This document shows, piece after piece, positions 57,460-64,000 of a stretch of 64,000 nucleotides of DNA. The notes beneath the pieces are model-generated. The model did no database searches. It was given only the letters and a program-made list of their open reading frames with translations, and was not told where the DNA came from. Position 1 is the stretch's first letter; every line of letters starts with the position of its first letter. The position numbers and the translations under genes were made by a program. Source of the DNA: Tamaricihabitans halophyticus (GTDB taxonomy: Bacteria; Actinomycetota; Actinomycetes; Mycobacteriales; Pseudonocardiaceae); contig NZ_SLXQ01000009.1 of NCBI RefSeq assembly GCF_004340875.1, positions 124,001 through 188,000 of the forward strand. Reading direction: 5' to 3'.

Positions 57460-58680
57460 ATGACCAACATGTTCGACCATCACACCGCCGAGTTCGCGGC
57501 CGACCCGTGGGGCGTCTATCGGGACTTGCGCGAGCGGTGCCCAGTAGCGCACTCCACCGCCTACGAGGACGGCTTCTGGGTGCTGTCCCGGTACGCGGAT
57601 ATCCGCCGCTGCGCACTGGATACCGAGACGTTCTCATCCGAGGGCGGCGATCTGCTGATCCCAGCGGAGAATCCGGACAGGCTGCTGCCGGTCCAGGCCG
57701 ATCCGCCGCTCGCCACGGCGTATCGCAAGGTCATCATGCCGCTGTTCACCGCATCCGCGGTCCGCGCGATGCGCCCGGATATCGAGCGCTATACCGACGA
57801 GACGATCGATGAGTTCATCGAACGCGGGGAATGCGATCTGGTCGCCGACCTCGCGCTGGCTGTTCCCGGCAAGGTCACGATGCGACTGGTTGGCTGGCCG
57901 GAGACGGACTGGCCGGATGTGGTGCTGCCGATCAGGGACTTCTCCACCTATCCGGCCGACGCGCCGGAGCGCTTGGCCGCGGCCGAGCAACTGGCCGGGA
58001 TCCGGCAGCGGGCAAGGGACAACATCCGGCAGCGGGCAACCGAACCGGACACCGACGTGGCGAGCATGCTGGTACGCGGCACGGTGCCGCACGGTACCGG
58101 CAGTAGAGCACTGACCGAAGACGAAGCCGTGGACATCATGATGATGGTGCTCTTCGGCGGAGTGGACACCACGGTTGCCGCGATCGGCAATATGCTGCTG
58201 TACCTGGAAACCGATCCGCGACTGCGGGCAAGGCTGGGCGCCGAACCCGAGCTGATCCCCGGCGCGGTGGACGAACTGCTGCGCTACGAGGCCCCGGTAC
58301 AGGGTTTTGCCCGATTCGTCCGGGCGGATACGGAAATCGGCGAGCGGGTAGTCGCGACGGGCGACAAGGTCTTCCTCGCCTGGGCCGCGGCAAACCGCGA
58401 TCCCGCGGTCTTCGACGAACCGGATACGGTGCGCCCGGAACGCTCCCCCAATCCGCATCTCGCCTTTGGTATCGGTGCGCACCGCTGCATCGGCGCCACG
58501 CTGGCCAAGGTCGAGCTGGAGGTGGTCCTGCGCAAGGCGCTCGCCAGGCTCGGCGAGTACACCGTGCGACATACCGCGGTGCGGCCGACGCCGAGCTGCG
58601 GCACCACCTTCGGCCGGCAGCGGATACCCGCGCGGTTCGTGCCGGGGCCGCGTTCCCGGGCAACTGACAACGTGCGTTAG
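57460..58680 (+). CDS. Cytochrome P450
   Basis: A 406-residue soluble bacterial P450. The I-helix oxygen-activation motif is G233-G-V-D236-T-T238, ExxR is E272-L-L-R275, and the haem loop is F337-G-I-G-A-H341-R-C343-I-G345 with Cys343 the haem ligand. DPPLATAYRKVIMPLF is the C-helix haem-propionate region. The class resembles CYP107/CYP111-type hydroxylases. No ferredoxin or reductase gene is adjacent, so it must borrow partners. Placed with nucleoside genes under the same operator, it probably hydroxylates or dealkylates a modified nucleoside or nucleobase. Confidence 0.93.
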   Translation: MTNMFDHHTAEFAADPWGVYRDLRERCPVAHSTAYEDGFWVLSRYADIRRCALDTETFSSEGGDLLIPAENPDRLLPVQADPPLATAYRKVIMPLFTASAVRAMRPDIERYTDETIDEFIERGECDLVADLALAVPGKVTMRLVGWPETDWPDVVLPIRDFSTYPADAPERLAAAEQLAGIRQRARDNIRQRATEPDTDVASMLVRGTVPHGTGSRALTEDEAVDIMMMVLFGGVDTTVAAIGNMLLYLETDPRLRARLGAEPELIPGAVDELLRYEAPVQGFARFVRADTEIGERVVATGDKVFLAWAAANRDPAVFDEPDTVRPERSPNPHLAFGIGAHRCIGATLAKVELEVVLRKALARLGEYTVRHTAVRPTPSCGTTFGRQRIPARFVPGPRSRATDNVR

Positions 58681-58692
58681 TAAGGAATCGGG

Positions 58693-60063
58693 ATGTCTGA
58701 TAACAGCCTGCGCGGGCGTGTCGGCGCGGAAGTGGAGACGGTCGGCATCCGACCGATCCCCGACGAGCAACGCACCATGCGGCCATACCGGATGTTCATC
58801 GTCTGGTTGATGGCGGCAAGCTCGGCGACGACGCCACTTGTCGGCGATCTGCTCTACGACTACGGCATGACGAACTTCGTCATCGCGGCGCTGATCGCCT
58901 GGCTGATCGCGCTCATCCCCGCTGGGCTCTTCTCCGAGATGGGCCGGCAGACACCGCTGACGGCACTGGTTGTCGCCCGCAGAACCTTCGGCTGGTCCGG
59001 CGCTTTCGGCTTCTCCGCGCTGTTCACCGTGGTGAACCTCGGCTGGTTCGGGCTGAACACCGCGGTCGGCGCCTCGATCCTGGCCGCCATCACGGACACC
59101 TCGTTCGTACTCTGGTGCATCGTCGTCGGCGGAGTACAGATCGTGCTGGTGGTCTTCGGCATGAAATGGCTGGAACGCTTTTACCGGTACACCACGGCGT
59201 TGATGATCATCTGTTACGGCGCACTGGTTGTCTACCTCGCACTGAACTACGAGCTGACTTGGCCGGAGCAACAGGTTCCGATGAACTGGGGCAGCGCGCT
59301 CACCATCATCCTCTCGTTCTCCATCCTTTCCTGGACCTACAAACTGTCCACTGTGTCCCGTTTCGCGGTGCCGGTCGAGCGCACCGGCGGCAGCAGGGCA
59401 AGCTACTTCCTGTCCCCCGCGGCCGGCGTGATGGTGGCACTGATCGGGATGGGCGTTGTCGGGATCTACTCGAAGGCGGCGACCGGCGAGTGGAACATCG
59501 CGCTGCTCGGCCAGGAGATCGAGGGCTGGGGCATCGTGGCGGCGATCGGCGTAGCTGTCGCAGTGGTACAGACCAATGCGATGAACCTCTACCCGGCGAT
59601 GATCGACCTGCTTGTCGCGCTGAACACCGTGCGGCGGCCGTGGAAATGGGAGCAACCGATCGCCAGCGTGCTGCTCGGCGTCGTCGGCATCACGCTCGCC
59701 GTGATCGGCATCCTGGACAACGCGGCCGACTTTCTCGAAGCGTCCGGCAAGGTGATCATTCCGTTCACGTTCATCATGCTTGTCGACTGGATCGCGGTGC
59801 AGCGCAGGAAGACACCGAGCGAGGAGTTCTTCCGTGCGCCGCGCGGCTTCGCCGAGCGCTGGCGGCTGGACGCGGTTGGTGCCTGCGCGGTCGGCGTGCT
59901 GATCGGTTTCTTCGGCGAACGTTTCCTGCCCGCCTTCAGCTACGAGGTGCTGCCGCTGCCAGTCGTCGCCGGGGTGGTCGCCGCGGCGCTGTTCTGGCTG
60001 TTCGCCCTGCCACGCATTCGCGCGGCGCGGGACAACGACAAGGAGCAGGTGGGTGCCAACTAG
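58693..60063 (+). CDS. NCS1-family nucleobase/nucleoside transporter (CodB-like)
   Basis: A 456-residue membrane protein with about twelve helices. GIRPIPDEQRTMRPYRMFIVWLMAASS is the typical NCS1 start; LTALVVARRTFGWSGAF and VVNLGWFGLNTAVGA form the substrate- and Na-binding segments of helices 1-3, and AVAVVQTNAMNLYPAMIDL follows. NCS1 carriers import cytosine, purines, allantoin, hydantoins or thiamine precursors. It starts 12 bp after the P450 stop and overlaps the nucleoside hydrolase start by 11 bp, so import is coupled to catabolism. Confidence 0.92.
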   Translation: MSDNSLRGRVGAEVETVGIRPIPDEQRTMRPYRMFIVWLMAASSATTPLVGDLLYDYGMTNFVIAALIAWLIALIPAGLFSEMGRQTPLTALVVARRTFGWSGAFGFSALFTVVNLGWFGLNTAVGASILAAITDTSFVLWCIVVGGVQIVLVVFGMKWLERFYRYTTALMIICYGALVVYLALNYELTWPEQQVPMNWGSALTIILSFSILSWTYKLSTVSRFAVPVERTGGSRASYFLSPAAGVMVALIGMGVVGIYSKAATGEWNIALLGQEIEGWGIVAAIGVAVAVVQTNAMNLYPAMIDLLVALNTVRRPWKWEQPIASVLLGVVGITLAVIGILDNAADFLEASGKVIIPFTFIMLVDWIAVQRRKTPSEEFFRAPRGFAERWRLDAVGACAVGVLIGFFGERFLPAFSYEVLPLPVVAGVVAAALFWLFALPRIRAARDNDKEQVGAN

Positions 60064-61018
60064 ACCAGTACTGCTGGACTGCGATCCAGGACACGACGAC
60101 GCGCTGGCGATCATCCTCGCCGCCGCGCACCCCGCGCTGGACCTACGCGCGATCAGTACCGTGGCTGGCAACCAGACGCTGCCGAAAACCACCTTGAACG
60201 CCAGGCGTATCTGCACCGTGGCCGGTATCGAGGACGTCCCCATCGTCTCGGGCAGAGCTGCCCCGCTACGCGGGCCGGCGCTGGTGGCCGAGGACGTACA
60301 CGGTGAGTCCGGCTTGGACGGACCGGCGTTCGGCCCGCCGCAGGTACCACTCACCAGCACGGACGGCATCGGCTATCTGCGGGACATGCTGCGGGCAAGC
60401 CAGGCACCGATGACCGTGGTCGCCACCGGACCGCTGACCAATATCGCGGCACTGTTGCTCAGCGCCCCCGATGTGGTCGAGCGGATCGAGGAGATCGTGT
60501 TCATGGGCGGGAGCACCGCGGAGGGGAACACCACGCCCTATGCGGAGTTCAACATGATCGCCGACCCGGAAGCCGCGGATATCGTCGTGCACAGCGGCGT
60601 TCCGGTGACCATGTGCGGTTTGAACGTCACGCACCAAGCACTTGCCGATGACCGGGTGTGCGCCGAGATCGCCGCGCTGAACAGTCCACTTGCCGGGATC
60701 TGCGTGGAACTGCTCGGCTTTTTCGCGAGCACCTACCGGCAGCTGTGGGGTTTTCCGGCACCGCCGGTGCACGATCCGGTCGCGGTTGCCCGCGTCGCCG
60801 AACCCGAGCTGGTCAGTTGCGAGCTCAGCAGGGTGGATATCGAACTCACCGGGAGCTACACGCGGGGCGCGACCGTGGTTGATCGGTTCGCGCGTACCGG
60901 ACGCGAGCCGAACGCGCGGGTGGCCACCCACCTTGATCACGAGCGGTTCTTCGCCGCACTGCTCGACGCGATCCGCGAATTGTCCACACGCGACCCGAAC
61001 CGGGAAGATCCGCGATAG
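60053..61018 (+). CDS. Inosine-uridine-preferring nucleoside hydrolase family protein
   Basis: A 321-residue calcium-dependent N-ribohydrolase. The metal cluster is D9-C-D11-P-G-H-D15-D16, ATGPLTNIA and FMGGSTAEGNTTPYAEFN are the ribose-binding blocks, and HDPVAVARV holds the last Asp. It cleaves N-glycosidic bonds of nucleosides to base and ribose. The GTG has AAGGAG 8 nt upstream inside the NCS1 gene. Paired with psuKG, the cluster can open both C-C and C-N glycosidic bonds. Confidence 0.93.
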   Translation: MPTRPVLLDCDPGHDDALAIILAAAHPALDLRAISTVAGNQTLPKTTLNARRICTVAGIEDVPIVSGRAAPLRGPALVAEDVHGESGLDGPAFGPPQVPLTSTDGIGYLRDMLRASQAPMTVVATGPLTNIAALLLSAPDVVERIEEIVFMGGSTAEGNTTPYAEFNMIADPEAADIVVHSGVPVTMCGLNVTHQALADDRVCAEIAALNSPLAGICVELLGFFASTYRQLWGFPAPPVHDPVAVARVAEPELVSCELSRVDIELTGSYTRGATVVDRFARTGREPNARVATHLDHERFFAALLDAIRELSTRDPNREDPR

Positions 61019-61032
61019 GAGGCCTAGCAGCG

Positions 61033-61989
61033 ATGACGGCGGTACCGATCATCAACTTGGACCAGCGGCCGGCAACGGTGGCCGCCGAGCTGGACGCGGT
61101 GTGCAGGGAGATTGGCTTCTTCCAGATCACCGGGCATGGCGTGGACGCTGAGGTGGCCGATGCCGCCTGGTACACCGCGCGGGCGTTTTTCGACCTGCCC
61201 ATTGCCGAGCGGATGACCGTCGTGATGCCGGAGCCCGGCTATCCGTTCGGCTACAGCCCCGTTGCCGGCGAATCGCTGAACCAGTCGATGGGCGGCGGCG
61301 CGCCCGCGGACCTGAAGGAATCGTTCAACGCGGGGCCGCCGGCCGCCGAGCACGAGTTCGCCGACCCGGAGGAAGCAAGCGCGTACCTACCGACGCCATG
61401 GCCGGATGTCGCGCTGCCCGAGCTCCGGCAAACCTGGCAGCGCTACTACACCGAGATGCTGACCCTGGGCGCCCGGCTGATGTCCCTGTTCGCCAGGGGG
61501 CTTGGCCTTTCGCCGGACTTCTTCGCGGACAAGATCGACACCTCGCCGAGTTCGCTGCGCGCGCTGAACTATCCGGAACAGGACGCTCCGCCGGCACCGG
61601 GGCAGCTGCGTGCCGGCGCGCATACCGACTACGGCACGCTGACCATCCTGCGCCAGGACGACGCTCCCGGCGGTCTGCAGGTGCATACCCGCGATGGCGA
61701 ATGGGCGGCCGTACCGAGCGTGCCCGGCGCCTTCGTGGTCAACATCGGCGATCTGCTCGCCCGCTGGACGAACGACCGGTGGCGCTCGACGCTGCATCGA
61801 GTGGTCAACCCCGAGGTCGAGCCTGGCCGGCCGACCCGGCGGCAGAGCATGCCCTTCTTCCACAACGCGAACTGGTCGGCCACGGTCGAATGCCTGCCTA
61901 CCTGTCTCGGCCCGGGCGAGGCACCGAACTATCCGCCGGTGCTCGCCGGCCCACACCTGATGAACAAGTTCCGCGCCACGGTCACCTGA
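61033..61989 (+). CDS. 2-Oxoglutarate/Fe(II)-dependent oxygenase (IPNS/thymine-7-hydroxylase-like)
   Basis: A 318-residue DIOX_N/2OG-FeII enzyme. VPIINLDQ and REIGFFQITGHGV form the N-terminal domain. The jelly roll supplies iron ligands H197-x-D199 (HTDYGTLTIL) and H255 (STLHRVVNP), and R270-Q-S272 is the R-x-S motif that binds 2-oxoglutarate. Plant and fungal members include isopenicillin N synthase-like hydroxylases and thymine-7-hydroxylase. AGGAGG precedes the ATG, 14 bp after the nucleoside hydrolase. It probably oxidises a methyl or other group on the base or nucleoside handled by the cluster. Confidence 0.93.
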   Translation: MTAVPIINLDQRPATVAAELDAVCREIGFFQITGHGVDAEVADAAWYTARAFFDLPIAERMTVVMPEPGYPFGYSPVAGESLNQSMGGGAPADLKESFNAGPPAAEHEFADPEEASAYLPTPWPDVALPELRQTWQRYYTEMLTLGARLMSLFARGLGLSPDFFADKIDTSPSSLRALNYPEQDAPPAPGQLRAGAHTDYGTLTILRQDDAPGGLQVHTRDGEWAAVPSVPGAFVVNIGDLLARWTNDRWRSTLHRVVNPEVEPGRPTRRQSMPFFHNANWSATVECLPTCLGPGEAPNYPPVLAGPHLMNKFRATVT

Positions 61990-62065
61990 TTTCGGACGGG
62001 CCGCAAGGCACGGCGGAACGGATGGAGGATTCCTGCCGGCGAAGCGGTCCGGTAACCTCTTGCGC

Positions 62066-62929
62066 GTGAGTTGGGACGCACTGAAGTCACAGGCCTCGGA
62101 AACGACCGAAGCGGGGCTGTCATCCGCGCGGGTCGATACGACAACGGCCAGCGTCGCCAGAGTCTACGACCGGTTCCTTAGCGGCAAGGACAACTACGAG
62201 GTCGACCGCGCGGTCTACGAGCAGGTCCTGCAGATCGCCCCGCAGGCGCCGCAGATCGCCAGGGACAACCGCGCATGGCTGATCCGGGTGGTTCGGTTTC
62301 TCACCAACAACGCCGGGATCAACCAGTTCCTCGACTGCGGCGCGGGCTTGCCGACGGCGGAGAACACCCATGAGGCGGCCCAGCGACTGAACCGCGAGGC
62401 GCGGGTGATCTATATGGACAACGATCCCGTTGTCGCCGCGCACGGCAGGGCCCTGCTCGAGGAGAACGATCGCACCCATCTGGTGATGGGCGACCTGACC
62501 AAACCGGACGAGATCCTGAGTAACCCGACCGTGCGCAAGCATCTCGATTTCGACCAGCCACTGGCCCTGATGCACTGCGCCACGATGCACCACGTGCCGG
62601 ACTCGGACGGTCCTCGGGACATCATGAAGACCTATGTCGACGCGCTACCGTCCGGTTCGTATCTCGCGCTCACCCATTTCCATGACCCGGGCGAAGCGGA
62701 CCCGGAAGGGCACGAGCTCGCCCGCTTCATCGAAGGGGTGTTCGCGAACAGCTCGATGGGCTCCGGTTTCTTCCGCAGCCGGGAGGAGATCGAATCGCTG
62801 TTCTGCGGGCTACCCCTGGTGGAGCCCGGCCTGACGAACCTGAACGACTGGTGGCCCGATGGGCCACGGCTTGGCGACGTTCCGCCGGTCGACCGGGTAC
62901 TGCTCGGCGCTCTCGCCCGCAAGCCCTGA
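62066..62929 (+). CDS. DUF574-family SAM-dependent methyltransferase
   Basis: A 287-residue protein. TTASVARVYDRFLSGKDNYEVDR is the family opening, LTNNAGINQFLDCGAGLPTAENTHEAAQ holds the SAM loop, VIYMDNDPVVAAHGRALL the acidic ribose site, and MHHVPDS a later block. This actinomycete-specific family (Methyltransf_19) is often encoded beside XRE/DUF5753 regulators, as here; its substrate is unknown. GTG 62066 is preferred since a TAACCT box (62053-62058) stands 7 bp away, a leaderless layout; TTG 62060 is the alternative. Confidence 0.9.
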   Translation: MSWDALKSQASETTEAGLSSARVDTTTASVARVYDRFLSGKDNYEVDRAVYEQVLQIAPQAPQIARDNRAWLIRVVRFLTNNAGINQFLDCGAGLPTAENTHEAAQRLNREARVIYMDNDPVVAAHGRALLEENDRTHLVMGDLTKPDEILSNPTVRKHLDFDQPLALMHCATMHHVPDSDGPRDIMKTYVDALPSGSYLALTHFHDPGEADPEGHELARFIEGVFANSSMGSGFFRSREEIESLFCGLPLVEPGLTNLNDWWPDGPRLGDVPPVDRVLLGALARKP

Positions 62930-62985
62930 CCACGGGGTATCGCCAGCCCTGTCCAATCGGGCGTAGGCTAATCTGTGAACGGTCC

Positions 62986-63013
62986 TTGAGTTGCGCTCAG
63001 CGCGAGCTATGCT
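62986..63013 (+). promoter_or_regulatory. Candidate promoter of the XRE regulator gene
   Basis: TTGAGT (62986-62991) and TATGCT (63008-63013) are spaced 16 bp apart, with a GC palindrome CGCT-C-AGCG between them. A GGAGG ribosome binding site follows before ATG 63054. Confidence 0.45.
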
Positions 63014-63053
63014 GTCGTGTTGACCAGTTTGTTCGTACCGCTGGAGGCCTGAG

Positions 63054-63920
63054 ATGACTGCCAACGAGCCTGCGGGTTGGGGCCCGACAGCGCGTCGTAT
63101 GGTGCTCGGCGGCCAGCTGCGACGGCTCCGCGAACGCGCGAATATCGGCAGGGCCGAGGCCGGTTTCGAGATCCGCTCGTCCGAATCGAAGATCAGCCGG
63201 ATCGAGCTCGGCAGGGTGAGCTTCAAGGAACGCGATATCCGCGACCTGCTCACCATGTACGGCGTCGCCGATGAAACCGAGCGCCAGCAGTTCCTCGACC
63301 TGATCCGGCAGTCCAACCAGCCCGGCTGGTGGAACGGTTACAGCGACCTGATTCCGACGTGGTTCAACGACTACGTCGGCCTTGAAGAGGCCGCTGCGCG
63401 TATCCAGACCTATGAGGTGTTGTTCGTACCTGGCCTGCTGCAGACGGAAGAGTATGCGCGGGCGATCACCGGCTACGGGCTGGTTGGCGCGAGCAACGAC
63501 GAGCTCGACCGCAGGGTGGCGCTGCGCATCGCGCGGCAGAAACTGCTCGCCGGGCCGAATGCACCGCGGTTGTGGGCGGTGCTGGACGAATCGGTGCTCT
63601 ATCGGCCGATCGGCGGTCGGAACGTTCTGCGCAACCAGCTCGAGCGGTTGCTGGAGATCACCGACCTGCCACATGTGACGCTACAGATCGTCCCGTTCAA
63701 ATTCGGTGGTTACACCGCGGAGAGCGCGTTCACCTTGCTGCGCTTTGCCGAAGAGGACCTGCCGGACATCGTGTACATCGAACACCTCAGCGGCAGCCTC
63801 TACGTGGACAAGGCGGAAGAGGTCGAGCTGTACAGCCAGACGGCGCACCGCCTCGCGGTGGACGCGGAGACGCCGGATCACAGCCGGCAGTTGCTCCGCA
63901 AGACCATCTCCGAACTCTGA
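63054..63920 (+). CDS. XRE-family regulator with DUF5753 domain (WhiJ-like)
   Basis: A 288-residue regulator. The N-terminal HTH is LGGQLRRLRERANIGRAEAGFEIRSSESKISRIELGRVSFKERDIRDLLTMYGV (about 18-75). The DUF5753 domain has the family's EEAAARIQTYEVLFVPGLLQTEEYARAI block, then LWAVLDESVLYRPIGG, LPHVTLQIVPF and DIVYIEHLSGSLYVD. Such WhiJ-like regulators are numerous in actinomycetes and usually work with a small DUF397 protein; none is visible in the last 80 bases. The DUF574 methyltransferase gene 124 bp upstream is a frequent neighbour. Confidence 0.93.
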   Translation: MTANEPAGWGPTARRMVLGGQLRRLRERANIGRAEAGFEIRSSESKISRIELGRVSFKERDIRDLLTMYGVADETERQQFLDLIRQSNQPGWWNGYSDLIPTWFNDYVGLEEAAARIQTYEVLFVPGLLQTEEYARAITGYGLVGASNDELDRRVALRIARQKLLAGPNAPRLWAVLDESVLYRPIGGRNVLRNQLERLLEITDLPHVTLQIVPFKFGGYTAESAFTLLRFAEEDLPDIVYIEHLSGSLYVDKAEEVELYSQTAHRLAVDAETPDHSRQLLRKTISEL

Positions 63921-64000
63921 ACCTTCACCCGCGCTGAACCTCTACCCGCGCTGAGTCCCCACCCCACTCGGAACCACGCAGTTCGCGCGTCCCGCCACAC

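Noticed and set aside
57634-60369. A 911-codon open frame on the minus strand opposite the P450 and NCS1 genes
   Set aside because: It is antisense to two genes with complete catalytic and family motifs; its translation is low-complexity and rich in Arg, His, Gln and Asp, as expected from the complement of high-GC coding sequence.
54477-61989. The P450 and 2OG oxygenase considered as part of an antibiotic (C-nucleoside) biosynthetic cluster
   Set aside because: There is no C-glycoside-forming enzyme beyond the catabolic PsuG, no synthetase, PKS or NRPS and no exporter or resistance gene. An importer, a LacI regulator and a nucleoside hydrolase point to catabolism. Reversal of PsuG cannot be excluded but has no support here.
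63928-63958. Two direct copies of an ACCCGCGCTGA string at the end of the window
   Set aside because: Only two short copies next to the window edge; nothing shows function.

Overview
The window is about 64 kb of high-GC chromosome from an actinobacterium. F420 biosynthesis (fbiC), F420/PPOX-type oxidoreductases, a DUF1707 protein, an XRE/DUF5753 plus DUF574 methyltransferase pair, frequent GTG/TTG starts and many leaderless-looking promoters all point that way. The mix of genes fits the Pseudonocardiaceae (Amycolatopsis/Saccharomonospora relatives) best; this is an inference from gene content, not a database match. I see no tRNA, rRNA, CRISPR array, transposase or phage gene. The region reads as core chromosome with one catabolic gene cluster near the right end.

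Left part (1-23 kb): after the 3' end of a penicillin-acylase-type gene come small housekeeping genes (flavodoxin-like, TetR, cutA, DedA, TetR, fatty acid desaturase). A nucleoside salvage region follows: upp, then deoC with an aldehyde dehydrogenase and a second, truncated ALDH-like protein, then add. A tight minus-strand operon comes next, encoding a BMP lipoprotein, an ATPase, two permeases, cdd and deoA, so nucleoside uptake leads directly into deamination and phosphorolysis.

Middle (23-54 kb): sdhCDAB (with a 28-codon reading frame bridging sdhA and sdhB), a zinc alcohol dehydrogenase, a D,D-carboxypeptidase with an SCO4848-type membrane protein, a BrkB/YihY protein, a frameshifted gene remnant, trpS and fbiC. 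After these come redox and lipid genes with several TetR regulators and clear palindromic operators, a LysE exporter behind a long inverted repeat, xth, a metallo-beta-lactamase-fold gene, two tandem paralogous membrane proteins, icd, asnB, a two-component system, a phospholipid-type methyltransferase, an SMR pump and an SDR/TetR pair.

Right part (54.5-62 kb) is the most distinctive. A LacI-type regulator precedes a pseudouridine kinase/pseudouridine-5'-phosphate glycosidase pair (psuK-psuG). A cytochrome P450, an NCS1 nucleobase transporter, a nucleoside hydrolase and a 2-oxoglutarate/Fe(II) oxygenase follow. Two almost identical GTTAAA(C/G)GTTTAAC palindromes sit on the promoters of the psuK and P450 transcription units, so the whole set is probably one LacI regulon. 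I read it as a candidate pathway for uptake, oxidation and cleavage of a modified nucleoside or nucleobase.

A dispersed palindromic repeat (core GTTTAGCGGGCTAAAC, 11 recognisable copies at four loci) runs through the window. Its arms show paired base changes, and two copies supply the stop codons of deoA and of the metallo-hydrolase gene.
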